Source: Embiotoca jacksoni (Eukaryota > Chordata > Actinopteri > Embiotocidae). From it: a DNA stretch of 64,000 bases. A program made the translations under genes and the position numbers. Every line of letters begins with the position of its first letter. Within the stretch, counting starts at the first letter, position 1. This document shows positions 21,188-35,546 of this stretch, in pieces. Where the stretch lies: NCBI GenBank assembly GCA_022577435.1, contig JAKOON010000005.1, positions 16,462,724 through 16,526,723 on the forward strand, written 5' to 3'. The notes under the pieces were generated by a model. It ran no database searches and was not told the origin of the DNA. It saw only the letters and a list, made by a program, of their open reading frames with translations.

Positions 21188-23363
21188 TGCCCTTTCAAGT
21201 TATATAGTGTAATCACTGATGTATCACAGGTACTGCTACTGCCTGTCTGCAGATTCTGACTGATGTCTCTGCAGTGCGTGTGCGCACTTACTGGCCATAT
21301 GATAGCCACCTGTGTAAACGGTTGGAGAATATCATGTCTCCGAAACACTGGATCCTCTGACTGCTGCTTCTGTTGCTGCGGGAGACCAGAGACATGACCT
21401 CTCTTTAGCAGAGGGGAGCCCTGCAGGCGGTCAGCAGCAGACATACACTAACATAAACACAGTTTCATGCATAAATGCACGTATGCATACTCACTCGGTT
21501 AAGTCTATCTCGCTTTTAATCTCTTCATTTCCTTTTTCCTATCACACTCTTGCAATGTACCACTTTGCAATTCAATGCACATTGCTGCAGAACACTTGCA
21601 TGGACATGAAAACAGAGGGCGTGTGTGTGAGTGTGTGGAGGAGGGTGCATGTCTGTCTGTGCAGGCCAAGCAGGAGGTGAGAGAGGCTTCTGTTGAACAG
21701 GGTGAATATTGACAGAGCATTACCATGAATGAAAATATTTTCTGTGTTCACTGAGCATGAAAGGAACACCGCCAGACATTTGGACATGGCTTATTCAAAC
21801 AAACGCCAGACATCAGCACTCAATCAAACACACATTCACTCACTCACGCTTCCTGAAACAGCAAATACAGGAAGAAATCATTTAGTGATGTGACAAGATG
21901 CCGGTGAAGATTTTGTGAATGTTACCGTCTTCGATGCTTTCAAAGAGGGCAGTATTGCAAAGCAAATATCTCTGCAGTGCACTACACACTGAATAAAAAT
22001 CCCAGGTATTGGTGGAATCCCAGGGACGCGTGTAAGAGCACAGAATTTCAGTGGAGGCGGGAAGAAAGTGGGTGTGTAGCGGCTGTGGTTACTATGTGTA
22101 GGAGTGCTGCCTGGGAGTGCACTTGGTACAAGCTACTAGTACAAGCGGATTCCTACTAATGGAAACATCAAGGGTGGAAATTACATGCACAAATCAAGAA
22201 AAGGGGAAGGAAGCAGAGACATATTAAAGGTGGATTGTAAAAAAGGAGGGGAGAGATGGGCAATTGAGCTGTTATTGTTTCTGGACTAAGGCATATTTCT
22301 GACTGATTACTGCTGTTAGACAGGGTGAAGGAGTCGGAGACCCATTCAGTCACTGAGGGGCCAATGTGAACAGGAGAATGCAGTGCTCACTGGTCTGTGC
22401 ATTAGCCTGTTTAAATGGCTATTCATCAGAGACAGTGGCTTAAGACATCGGAAATGAAAGTCTTCCGCAGGAGCTTTTATCAGGTTGCACAGCTAAAATA
22501 TGTCCGGACATTAACGCCCGGGTTAAAACTGATGAAATTGTGTCACAGTCAGTCTGAGAGTGCCAGCTCCAGGGAGGATGAAGTTGAACAGTTGTCTCAC
22601 TCGCAACAACAGATGAGAGTCTATAATTGCACCAGGCAATGGAATAACAGAGATAGTGTATGTTACGAGACCTCCACACACACAAAGTCCTTCTGTTCTG
22701 GCAGGGAACAGGTGCAACGTGGGAGTTGCAGCCATCAAATCCCAGGGTGGTGGAGGGGTGTTGGGGTGCGGGTACAGCTGCTACAGCCTATTGCAATCAT
22801 TTCCAATTCCGTCTTACAGTACGTGTCTTAATTTAAATGCCTGCTATTTATTGACATGAACACATTCATACTATGTGTGTATCTCTCTTTTGTTCACTCT
22901 TACTATCGCCCCTTTAACTATTCATTCTGTTTATTCAGATACATTTGCTGGCTTTGTCTTTGGTGCAGTCTTTATTTGTGCTGTTAATGCAGAGATGTCA
23001 ATTATGAATGAAGATTTCCACTGGGAAATGTAGTCATTAAATCCTTGTTTTGCAAATTAAAACACTAATTATCCCGCAATGTGAACCACACGCAGATTTT
23101 GGAAAAACAAAATATGACTTTTTTTCTCTTTTCAGGCTGATTGAATGCTTCCATGTTCAACATGAATCAGGATGAGTCAGTGTTGGTGACAACACACTGC
23201 CATGAAAAGGACACACAGACAGAGAAAAACAGATGTTCAGAGAGCTTTACGGGAGAAAGATGTCGCTCGGCTCCAGTAAATGGACATCTGTGGGGCTTTC
23301 TTGTGGAGTACGCACAAATTCCATTATAACTTGTCAATCTTGTTAATCTTTTTTTGTGTTTGA

Positions 23364-23368
<5 letters not shown>

Positions 23369-23440
<72 letters not shown>
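23369..23440. repeat. (GT)n microsatellite
   Basis: 72 bp, intergenic. Confidence 0.95.
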
Positions 23441-23443
<3 letters not shown>

Positions 23444-24201
23444 TTGCTAATCAGATTCAGAAAACTGGGGACCTTGAGACCAAACAAAAGACTGCAAGGG
23501 CACAATACAGAACTGCATGTCAATGAGTTTAACATTAATATTTTATGCAATGCTGACAATACTTGAATACTTGTACTTAGACACCAGTACATACAAAGAT
23601 ACTAACTCATTTAGACAGAATGTAACAGCAGACAAACTGAGAGGAAAAAAAGGAAAAGGGAAATGGCATGGTGTGATAAATCAAAGGAGAACACGTAAAA
23701 CACACTGACAAACTAATAACTAGGTTTTCGAGAACTGATGTGTGTGAGAGATGGCTAGAAAAATAAACAGAAGGAGAGATTAAATGGGCGGTGAGAAGGC
23801 AAAATATCAATGAAAGAAACCTTGTACATGAAATTCCATGGTAACGGTAACAATGACTATCCACATGGAAACAAGCACAGAGAAGGAAATGATTGAAAAT
23901 GAAAGAAATGCCAGTTAACCTTGGCTGAGGTCTATTTAATGCAGCAGGGGCAGGAGCAAAAAAGAAGGTATAGTGAAGGAGGAGAGTAAGGGTACAGGAG
24001 AAGCAGGGGGTGATCTGTAGAGTGACAAGAGAGGCAGTATTTCTAAGAGAGGAGGGGAAAGTCTTGCAGCGTGTGCCTGGGAGACGCAGCACACTTAATC
24101 CAGCTGCCTGGGAGGAGGGACGAGATCTCAAGACAGTCTAGAGGAAGAAGCAGGCAATTTTCAGCCCTCCAATAACTGACACACACTCCACACATTTTCA
24201 A

Positions 24202-24203
<2 letters not shown>

Positions 24204-24270
<67 letters not shown>
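24204..24270. repeat. (AC)n microsatellite
   Basis: 67 bp, about 0.9 kb before the sema3e start codon. Confidence 0.95.
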
Positions 24271-24273
<3 letters not shown>

Positions 24274-24399
24274 CCTTTTCACGCTCTCATAACACACCAT
24301 GGCAGGTGGCCCATGCCCAGATCAGTAGCTGTGGTAGGAACCATCTAAACTGGCTGACAGAGGTTTGAGCTGAGTTTTAGATCCTCCCTGACTGGTCAA

Positions 24400-25159
24400 G
24401 CGTGAGCAGAGTTAGTGCTTCACTTTCTTCCCCAGTGCAGAGAGACTGCACGCCAGACACGAGGCTCCCTACTCCTCCCCTCTTCCACACTGCCTTTTCC
24501 TGGGCTCTTGTCCAGAGAATGACTGGCTCCAGTGGACCCAAGAGGAGGAACACACACTGAAGCTGAAGATACAGTACAGCAGCTCCAGATCTGCCTGCCT
24601 GCCTGCCTGCCTGCCTGCTGGGACAGACTAATGCATTCAGGTTTTACAAATTAGCAGCAACACCACCTTTGTGGGATTCCTAGATCGGATTTTTTTTCAT
24701 TTTTTTTTTCACTTTTTGCTTTCAACAGATCAGAAAGAGTGGATCTAAGCTGTGCATACAGACAGACAAACAAACAGACGGACTGACATATGGACACAGA
24801 GCAGTGAGCACTGCGGCGTGAATGTAGCAACTGGACTTCTCTTCTCCCTGGTTACTAAGACCAAACAAGGATAATAGCCAAAGCACTATCCTGTCCACCA
24901 AGGTGGTGGGTGGATGCAGCTTTCAGCAGACTGCTATAGGAGAAAGCAAGGACTGTATAGAGGCTGCAGAGATACATTTAGTTGATACACATTGTGGTGA
25001 TCATTGGAAAATGGACTGTTACCTCCAAGTTGACTCTTGTTGGATATCAAAGACTTTCTCTGATTGAACACTGTTTGCAGGAAGTTACCGAGCAAAGACC
25101 TGCAGACTTTTTGTTTTTCATAGACTTTGCTGCTAACGCTGAGTGGACTTAAACACAGA
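24400..25159 (+). promoter_or_regulatory. sema3e: candidate promoter / 5' leader of sema3e
   Basis: Sequence directly upstream of the sema3e start, with no coding potential and no clear intron. It holds a (CTGC)n run at 24591-24619 and five short upstream ATG frames, including an ATG followed at once by TAG (24822-24827). The transcription start is not visible, so the extent is a guess. Confidence 0.35.
24591..24619. repeat. (CTGC)n tetranucleotide run
   Basis: About seven units in the putative sema3e leader. Confidence 0.95.
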
Positions 25160-25280
25160 ATGGTGATGGCAGAGAGCGTAAGGACTGTGTTTCTGTCACT
25201 GATGGTGCTGTGTCTTGCTCTTCTGGGCATGGCTCACACAGCCCACAGCATTTACCCAAGGATACGGCTCTCCCACAAAG
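25160..25280 (+). CDS. sema3e: sema3e exon 1 (start, signal peptide)
   Basis: Start ATG at 25160 has A at -3 and G at +4; a second in-frame ATG follows at 25166. A hydrophobic run (VFLSLMVLCLALLGMA) then gives a signal peptide, followed by YPRIRLSHK, the conserved start of the mature class-3 protein. Donor GTGAGA. Confidence 0.92.
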
Positions 25281-28079
25281 GTGAGAAAATACCTGTTATC
25301 TTTTTCTTTTAATGTACTTTGGCAGCAAATATTGACGTCGCACAAATTCAAATATACTGTTGTGCTGAATGAATAGAGTAGAACGCAGCCTTGTGATTAA
25401 ATTGTCAAAAACAGTAAGTGCAGCTCCAATTGAAACTAGCTTCCTCTGCTCAGAGCATTTATTGCAGATTGAGAATGAGACAGGTGTAACAGACAATCAT
25501 TTTCCACATTTGAATGGACCTCTCTTCTCAGTTAATATCAGTAGTCATTGCAGCATTGTTGTTGGCACCCCTAAAATGATCTCATTGAATAGTTAAAAAT
25601 AGTTACTGTCACCAAACAACAATGATATGAGATTTTCTAGTTTATGACATATTACTCTTCAATAGATATGGAAGTGTGCAAATGAATACATCCCGCTTTA
25701 AAATGAAGTCAAATAGGCGGTATCATTACCATGTAATGAGTTGGTCATTGAAGATTCATGTTTTAGCCTGGGAGAAAAAGTCAAGGTTGGATCTAATAGG
25801 GATGACTTCTGCTCCGACTTTGTCAAGTGCACACTTTTTTCACCCACTGTTGACACTCAAGGGGCCTCCTTGGAGTTTGTTTTGGTCCCTCGGCCATGGT
25901 GGTTGAGATTCCACAATGTGGCTTTCTCTCATGCCATACTGATGGAATATTGTTTTTGTTTTTTTCTTTAGCATGGGAATGTGCCTAACAGAGAGCGAGA
26001 AACATGTTTGTATGTGTGTGCCTGTTTACGTGTGCGTGGGAGTGTGTGATATGGATGCGCATGCACTGGTATGTGGAGCGATTGTTGTGTATCTTTAGGA
26101 CAATAATGAGGGTTTTATCTTTGTAGATAAAAGTCTTGAGTAAACATTGCCTTTTTCTCACAGTTTCTTTGATCTCTATAGCAACAGAAGGTGATGATTC
26201 CACATAAGCGTGTTAGTCATGGTTGAAAATAGGTGTGGAATTTGGATGGTCAATAACTCATGAATATGTGCTTGGAGTCTGTTATGAGGGTTGTTACATC
26301 TATTTCATAGGAGGGTTTGCGTTTTTTTATTATTTGTACTGTATGCCTTATTTCTCCCCTTTTTTGCATAGGGGAACTTGTCAATAACGCAATAATTAAA
26401 TAAATACAGTAAAGCACAATTTTTCCCCAAAAAAGGGAGAAAACTTTTGAAAAACAAGAAATTGTGACTTTTGGCTACAGCGTACAAAATTCATACAGTA
26501 CATTAACAAAAGTGAGCAGATCCCTGCTGATATGATTAGTCATAAGCATCAGTTTTGATTGTAACTTTCGTGTATCACCCAAATTCATTAACCGCCTGAG
26601 GTGAGAGCTGCTTCAGTGATTGACACCCCACCTCTCTCTCCCTCTCTCTCTGGCTCCTGATACATGTTCTGGCTAGCACAGAGCAGTGTGGGCTGAAGTT
26701 GGATCCTATCATTATGGAATGAAAAACATATAAGCCCTAATATATGCCTCATGGGCTTTGCCACGCACAACCTTAAGTTCACACAAACTCATACATACGG
26801 ACACATGCACAGGCAGAATAGTGTGAATTCTTCACACGCCGATGACTTGGATGCAGTTCAGGGAGATGGAGGTGGTTTTAACTTATCACCCTCAGGACTC
26901 TGAACATATTACCATAACATCTGGAATCAAAACAGGGTGGAAAAACTTTATTCTTCTCTTTGAGAGAAGGTTGACAGTGGGAAGCAAAAGTTTATCATAA
27001 CAATACTGCAATATTTTTAATCTACTTCTGGTCAAATGGGCAAATATAGAGTGAGATCAATAAGAAGCTCAATAATATATCAGATCAGCTTTCTCGTGGT
27101 TTCTGGCAGTGAATTCCTTTGGGTACATTATCATGTGTTCCAAGGGTGGCTCTCCTATACTGCACAATAAGGATGTATGCATGCTTTGATGTTAGCCAGA
27201 CTTCTCCACATCGTGAAATTCTAATTCACTTTTTCTTTTTAATTTATTCCTCATGTTCTTGTCTACTCTTCTGGGCCAGTGAAGGTTTATTCACATGCAT
27301 TTAACTTGCTTTCATTGCAGTCATCCTTTCAGTTGCTTACACACCCAGTTAACTCAGGGCTGTTACCTAAATCGCATGGAGTATTGAGTTACAAACACTG
27401 ACTCTGTGCTGTCTTTAGAAAGAATTTACCCTAATCTTTGACTGTATAACATCTAAAGACTTTAAATATAGGCTAAATATGTTAATAAATGTCAATTGCT
27501 TGGACTTTTGGCCAATAAAACTCCCTAAATATGGGGTTATTACACATAGCAATGCCCCTGGAGGAAGATATGCTTCCTATAGAACAGGAATAAAAACGTA
27601 CCATTTGCTTTGTAATATTTTTGTGCTTTTGGACACAGATCCATACAATTAGGATTTACATCATTCAAGGCTCTTGGTAGCAGCCTATTTCAGATCTCTC
27701 GGCCTGTGGAGTAAAATAAGCGATTCCTTTAGGACAACCATCAATTTTGCTGCTAATGAAGCTGTTGCACAGCGAGTATGCCGGCAGGTTGCAGGTAGGT
27801 GGCTAGGCTTAGATTTATTTTGCTGCCTCCACAAAACTGTCATCATGCTTGGCTGAAGCAGCAGACAGTGTGATACAGCAGTTTTCGTAACAGTGATGAC
27901 CCAATCAGAACAAAGTCACTTACAAAAACTCCTTACTTCTACATAGTTTACTATGATTTAGTTAGCAGAAGTACTTTGTGTTTGAAGGTGAATTTATGCC
28001 TCACATTCATTTCCTGTTGATTTGGTCATGGCAGGTTTTTTTGGACAAATCGAGATCAGGCCTTCCTGGTTAAGTGAAG

Positions 28080-28126
<47 letters not shown>

Positions 28127-30238
28127 TCAGCCACATTATGGAAACCTGTCCAGAACTGCCTCATCAGTATGTACTGTCAGAAAGCATTATCTACAAAGAC
28201 AAAAAGGATCAAACTAAACCAAAACTAAATTCCTTACATATCTGAAAATCTGGATGCTGGTGCAGTGAAAAAAAGACCACAAAATAAAATTAAAATAAAA
28301 ATCTCGAAATTGAGATTTTTGTATTATTAAAACTGTTTGAGTTGAGTGAAAGTGTTCATGAGAACAGCTATGAAAAACACGTCTAAACACGACTAAAAAC
28401 TCTAAAATAATTAAACTGACCAGGCATTCCCTCAGTAGTCTGCCAAGGAAATTTTTCCCCAAAAGCTGTCATCATTTAGTAACATAAATATTTATCTTCA
28501 GCAGGTCTGTGAAGGTGAATAAAGTCATCCGGTGATGTGAAGCTGTTCTGGCAGGGTTAACATCATACTGTATATGTTCTCTTATATAAATAAACACATG
28601 CTTTCACTATTTTAGCCCAGCATTTACCTCATGGAAAATTTAAACAAAAGTGTGTTGAAGCATTTGAGGGCTAAATTTACTCATGCTAAGAGTTTATATG
28701 TGTGAGGGAGTCATATATGCCTCTAAAACTGGATAAAAAAAAAAAAAAAAAAGAGTATGGGTACAGACTAGAAAATACGTTTATCGAGAAATGTTTAAAC
28801 TTCATTTCTTGTCTTCAGCACTTAAAACTGTGGGATTTAAGCAGAAAGAGCTGATGTGCATGCATGTGTGAACACAGGGATTACTCAGGTAGCAATTACT
28901 GTATGAAACCCCCCCTTTGAACTGCAATTTTAGAACTTCCTCTCCAGACAAGAAAAAGCTCCCTCTATGTATTTTACAACCTCGAAATGAGGAGGCTGTA
29001 GGTGACTTTCTTCTGAGGGTAAGATGGGAAATACCAGTATACCAGTAAAAGTATATTACCTCGAGTTGTGTCTGACTGAAAAAAAAAATGAAGGGGGCAA
29101 TTTTTATTTCTAATTTTTCATACTTAAAGCTAATATGTTAAGTGAGGAGTCCAATTCATTTTCTTCCGCCTACATGTGAAGAGACCGATAATTAAGATTT
29201 TACCTGTGTGTCCATAGGGCAGTCAGACCTTAAATCAAGCCATTGGCAAATGGAGGGCATGGCGGCACTTAGATAAATCACACCTTTTAGGTCAGCAAAG
29301 GAAAAATGGATCATTTTTCAACCTCCTGGCCTCCACACGCACCTTTCTCGCGTTCTCGTTTTGCCTGTGTACATCTCAGTGTCATATTCTCTCCCATTGT
29401 GTTATGTGTGTGCTCTCCAGTTCATTAATGAGATGTCCAGAGGGGAAGACAGCTGGTGAAACTCTAATATCTTTTCTGACCTTTTCCCAGAGACGGAACC
29501 AGGGAGTGGAGATGAGTTAAGTTTTTAACATGGGAAAAGAGAGGGGACAAAGATTGTTTGAGTCTTCAGAGACTAAGCTGCAATGATATTACAGGAGAAA
29601 AAAAAGAGGATGAAGGATGACAAGAGTGAGCATTTCAAGACAAAGAAGTGGATTTTTGTTCTTATTGTAGTTTGGTGTATAAAAGAGAGCCAATAAAGGA
29701 GGGAGTCTTCCTTCATATGTCTGCATATTATTGGGGACAGAGAAGAACCAGTGAGAAGAACTATTCTGTGTAATATGGCTGCACAAGTTGTTAGTTCAAG
29801 TTTGTTCAAGTTTGTTTACTTAAGCATGCATTTCCTATGCTGAAAAATTATGAAATATTTAATGCAAATAAAATTTCATAGGAAACCATACTTTGTGGGA
29901 CTTTTACATAGCATAAGTGATTTTGGCTCCAAGGCCATATACATATATAGCTGAGGCAGTATCGTTTGCAACAGATGGGGATAGACTTTAATTAAATGTC
30001 AGTCAAATACAGTGGACTCATATATTCAGAAAGTATATTAGCAGATGTCACATGAACTGTATGTGAATAGCTGCATTGTTGGATAAATAACTGTCACTTT
30101 TCAGGTATTATCTTGATTTAATAAAGGTACACACTTACACCCCCGTCGTTATTACAGTGAAGAACAGTTTTTCTCTCTCATCCTCCTCGGACACTCCATG
30201 TGGCTTTCATTTTGCTGTGTGACATCACCCCCCCCTCC

Positions 30239-30289
<51 letters not shown>

Positions 30290-33200
30290 CACACACACAC
30301 GCACACACACACAAGGGGATACGGTAACACAAGGCCATATACCGATAATGGCATGACACCACAGATCTCCAGCTCCTGACCCCACCCCCAGGAGCCCCAC
30401 AGTCTCACTCAGACATCAGGGGAAAAGGAGAACAGACTCCCCTCTTATTTTTGTACCTTTTAAATCCAGCTCACCCTAATAATTCTCTCTTTTGTAATGT
30501 CTCTGTTTCTGCATGAGTCCCATTACTCAATGAGAAGCTTATTTCGCTGGAAATATGAGACTGCCTGCCACAAATTAAATTTCTCACATAAAAAGTGTGC
30601 TTAGTGCTGGCAATAGATCAAATGGTGATAGCAAAGTAAATTTGTGTTTTTAAGTTTCCTGTGTGTGTTTTATGATATTATGTGTGCATTTACTTTTTTA
30701 TTTGACTAAACATCAAAGGCTTCCAAAGGACCTATAAAACCAAAATAGGCTGCTACTGTAGACACAAAGACACACACACACCACACACATTTTACTCCCT
30801 CGCGTAGCAAAACAGTGTGTCCATACATGGATAAAGAGGAGATCGCCAAGTTTATTTTGATTTCAATTCACCAAATCTTCTCAGGCATCTCTCAGCACTC
30901 CCCAGACAGCTGATGAAAGTGTCTGTCTTGAGGGAGTCCTTTTTCTCTGTGTTTTCCATTTGAAGTGGGATCACAGTCTGGCCATGTGTCTCCCTGGCTC
31001 AGTTGCTGAAGGAGAAACACCATCCTCCTCTTTCTAGCTCTGTAGCTGTTGGCTAAGGAGCCCTCACTGGATGCAGATGGTGAGAGAGAAAGAAAGGTAT
31101 GGGGAAATGTGGAAATCCCCTCTTTGTCTTATTCAGCCTGGGCAGAGGTTGGCATATTTAATGACAGAGGATAAAACCTTTAAAATACTGCTCTGAAGCG
31201 TCTCTCGGTGTGTCAGTGTAATCAGGAGATCGACTGTAGTGCTTTCGTACCTTTAATTACCTATGATCATTATAATCAACTCTTCTTTCTTTTTTTTTTT
31301 TACATAAATGTGACTGGAGTTTATCACTTGTATGTGGGGGGCCTACATTTTTCTTTCCTTCTTTTTTTGACAGCGTTTCCTCCGTTTGTCTAACCCTCGT
31401 GTTGTCCTCGGGTCAAAATGACCCGCAGCTGTGTTCAACCAAGTTCTATTTTATTTCTATATTTTTTTTATATTTTTTGGGATCATTGGTCATCATTCTT
31501 TAAAGAAACCCTCACAGCCTTCTTGTCACCAATGATCCCAAAAAAATATGAAAATAAAATAGAACTTGGTTGAACACAGCTGCGGGTCATTTTGACCCGA
31601 GGACAACACGAGGGTTAATCCAATGAGCATTACATGGAAATATCCCAATTCAGAGTTGACCGCCACATTTAAAATATTATATTTACAAATCTACTTTTGT
31701 AAATAAAATGTATCTGTATTTGTGTTTGTCTGTGAGAGTGAGAAAGCTCCTGGAGGTCTATGTGTCTTGTTATGTGCATGTGTCCATATGAATCAGCTGC
31801 CACTCATCTTTATTGACAAAGACAAGTGAAAAGTAGAAGGAAAAATGGGTTTGACTTACGCAGTGTTTACTCCATCACTTTAAATAGCAATCTAAGTCTG
31901 TCATCTCAGTAAGGGGTTGCAAATTTGACTTCACATGAAGAAGGAGCTGATTGTTTGAGAGCCAGTGTTAAAGGACTGTCCTTGAAGGTCAGCTCGACTC
32001 AGAAAGAACTAGAATATAGAGAAATCTGTGTGTGAGAGACACAGAACTCAAAAGCGCTAAAAGTATGTGCGTGTGCGTGTGTGCTGGTGCCTGTGCGTGT
32101 GTGGATTAGATAATTACAGGAAGCATGTCTGAGCCCTGACAGAACACCACTGCCACATCCCCTCCGTCTCTGCCACCTCACCAGCCGAGATATAATGCTA
32201 CTCAAACAAATAGTCGCTTGTCTCCAATGCAGACATCTTAATAGCAACAAAATATATACACTGATACCCACTCCTCTGTGGATACCTAATCCCATTTTAA
32301 ACAAATAAAACTTTGCACAGAGTGGAGTGCGGTTGCTATGAGTGATCTACAAAAACAGGATAAATACTCTCTCCTTCTTGATCTTGGAGATCAAGTAACA
32401 CTGAAAATACACAGATGCTAGAAAAACAAATTGTGCTATTACCCCCTGCAGCCCTAACATGTAGAGACACCTCAGCGTTATTTGGGGTAGTTGAAAGGTC
32501 GGGATAGTAAAATAGACGTGTGTGTAGTTAATGGCTCAAAAGAAGTATGTCCTACTATGCTTATGAAAGTAAGACAAATTTAAGCTGTGCAATACTATGC
32601 TATGGATTTGATCAGAAACACTCGCTTGTCTGCCTGAATCTGCCCGAGCTTGGTCTCAAAATCACTTCTAACACACACCAGACCCCCCTTCCTTCCATGA
32701 CAAGGACACCCAGTCCAACCCGATCATGTGTTAATGAAAGGATTTTCAGGCCAGTGCAACCCAGAGGAAGTGCACTCCTCTGGAGGTTTGGGACTTTGCT
32801 CAAATCCTTCACCCTCAACCTCTAAAGAGGCTTACAGAGAGCAGGTACTGAGGAATGGCCTGTCAAGTTCTATCAGGCACATAAAACTATGTGCGTGTGC
32901 ATGGGTGGTACAGTATGTGTCCATGCAAACTGTCTGTGTGTCTACTTGATCTGTGGTTATTCTGATGAGTTTGTGTTTACACTTAATGACATATCTGTCA
33001 TGGCCCGCTGCTTCCTTTTTAAAGAGAGATTTCAAATCACATAAAGCAAGACTGACGGGGAGTGGCAGCTGATAAAGAGGCTGGTTCCGTTTCCTGTCTG
33101 ATAAAACTGCTTCCTCTTGGTAAGAGAGACCACAAGCTGAAGACTGTGCACATCTAATGCTCCTCCCGTTAATCACAACATCTTTCCCAGAACCATCTCT

Positions 33201-35338
33201 GGTTTTGTGGGGTGTCCTTTCATGGTCGAGCTGTGACAAGGGTTTGTAGTCAGCCTTTCAGCAGTTTATTAATGCCTGTGTGGTTTGCCTTGAGCTCACT
33301 GTGTCCCTATTTATTTCATGTGGACTTTTACAATGATAAGCATAGTTGAATTGAGGCTTAGGTGCATGGAAGAGAGAGATGAGGTGGATAGATAACCCTG
33401 GTGTTGCTCTGACATTCTCTTGGGGAAGTTATGGATCAGAAACACATGTTGTGTTGTGCCCTTGGCCACTGGAGCAGTTGGAACTCATAGGTTACCAGAG
33501 CTGGTAGAAATCTCTTGAGGGAGGCGTTTTTTCAAATTAGATTTTTAGTACAGACAAGAAGCAAGATTGAATCCACATGTAAAATAGATTTATCTATCTA
33601 CAGGTTTCTATAATTCTCTTTGTCTTATTCTGTCTGTATGTTGTCATCAATGCAGAGCTCTGGCAGCTGAACAGGACCTGGGTGTTCCAGGGACATGGAG
33701 CATCTCTTCAACCCCAGACCATGCTACTGGATGAAGGCCACGCAAGACTTTATGTTGGAGCCAAGAATAGCCTGTTCTCCCTTAGCCTGGACCAGGTTAA
33801 CACACACCACAGAGAGGTAGGCCTGGTTTCATTGCTGCCTGCCTGTCAGGAAGCGAGACATTTGAACTCTGAGACCCATGGGACTCAGGGTTAGCCAAAC
33901 TAAATGTGCATATGCGTGTCTTTATAGGTCGGCGTTTGTATAAAACAAAAGTTACTTAAAGAGGAATATTAGAGCAATGTAGCCAGTTCCATCAGATTTC
34001 AGACAATGATACCGCAGCGATACGTTTTTGGCCAAATGTTCTACTATGTTCAAATTATTTTACAATTTCTTTTCTATATGCAATAACGTTTTGTGAATAA
34101 AATGGCAACTGTGCTGTCTTTCAGATCCAGTGGGCCAGTACAGAATCTCAGCTAGAGGAGTGTATGATGAAGGGGAGGGAAAAGGTAAGCCCTCTGCTGT
34201 AAAATATTATTGAACATGTGGTTGTATACATTCTTACCTGGGATTTGGTAGCATGACTGAGGTTGAATATTAATGGTGAGGACAAATGCGGCTGATAACG
34301 TGTATTAACCTAAAATCTATATATAGTGTAATTAATTTATTCCATAGGTAGATGAATCTGTTAAAGTGCTATACACTGTCAGCATGTATGAATGGATTTA
34401 CATATCTAACTGTGTTCCTTAACCTTTGTTTAACCTGAAGTATTGATGTTATTAACAATGTAATAAAAACCCTGGCATTTTTCCATTACACCGTTTTCAC
34501 TGTGTGGCCTCAATCTAACCGTCTGAACCCTATGACGCTCCCACCCCACTTCACCCACTTTATCCCCGTATCTCTTCCAACAGCCGGAGTGTGCAAACTA
34601 CATTAAGGTCTTGCAGCAGTACAACGAGACCCATTTGCTGGTCTGTGGAACCGGAGCCTTTAACCCCGTCTGTGTCCTGGTCGGAGTGGGACACACAGGG
34701 CAGGTGAGTCTCGAGGACGGAAATAGAGTTTGGTTTAACAATTCAAAGGGTTCATTTCAAAAGTGTGAGCTTTTGGTCCATTAAGCTGTTCTGGATTTTT
34801 CTAATTATGCCATTTTTGCTGGACTTAAGACAAAGGACTGACAGAAAATCAGACAGTGAGTCTGTTGAAAGTGTTGCAGGTCGGCCAAATTTCACATGGT
34901 ATTCTACTCTTCTCTGCCCTTCTCTCTTAAGATGGACATAGCCAGAACCTTCCTCACTCTGTTTTGACAATGTTTAAGTGAGGAGTACTGTTAGTACAGC
35001 TTGGACCAACAGCTGTTAAACTCTGCACATGCGGCTTGTAGATGGATTTATTCGCCTAACAACAATGAGTGATGTGAAGTGGATATGGAAAAGGCATTGA
35101 GTAAGAGAAGGCGGAGTTTGGTTTTGTTCTGACAGAGAGTACTATTTGACACAAGGTTCTAATTTACATCATAAAGAAATTGGCACCACGAGTGTCCAGG
35201 TAAACATGGAGTTGCTGCTTTTTGTAAGAGGAAGGAGGCTTGAGGCCAAGAAAAACTAATGTGCTGTCTCACTGAGGGGTCAATTCAAACCAGTGTGTGT
35301 GAGAGTGTACGTGCTTGTTTGGGTGTGTGTGTGTGTGT

Positions 35339-35374
<36 letters not shown>

Positions 35375-35506
35375 CAGCTGTGGGATTTGGGTGCACAGGA
35401 GTATCTTCCATGTAAAACGGTACGCAAGCAAAATTGCCTGCATATATCAGTGAGCATGTTTGGATACAGTATGACGCATATCTCCCATATGTCAAACATA
35501 GGGCAG

Positions 35507-35546
<40 letters not shown>

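Larger units (their letters stand above)
11291..24400. other. intergenic region between sema3a and sema3e
   Basis: About 13 kb with no recognisable gene on either strand. It contains degenerate teleost interspersed repeats (13960-14700, 16795-16990, 18490-18800), an A-rich low-complexity tract (13440-13860), a nested palindrome (17224-17486), CTCF-like motifs (11934, 12700) and GT/CA microsatellites near 23.4 and 24.2 kb. The open frames present show no family signature. Confidence 0.6.
25281..33655 (+). other. sema3e: sema3e intron 1
   Basis: 8.4 kb first intron with no recognisable gene. It holds a 39-base A run (28083-28121), a CA microsatellite (30242-30313) and a 221-bp foldback MITE (31394-31614). 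A large first intron is usual for class-3 semaphorins. Confidence 0.75.

Noticed and set aside
23607..24131. 174-residue minus-strand open frame
   Set aside because: Ser/Leu/Phe-rich composition without any family signature; follows from A/G-rich plus-strand sequence.
28083..28121. Long A run as the tail of a processed retrogene or SINE
   Set aside because: No recognisable body upstream and no visible target-site duplication.
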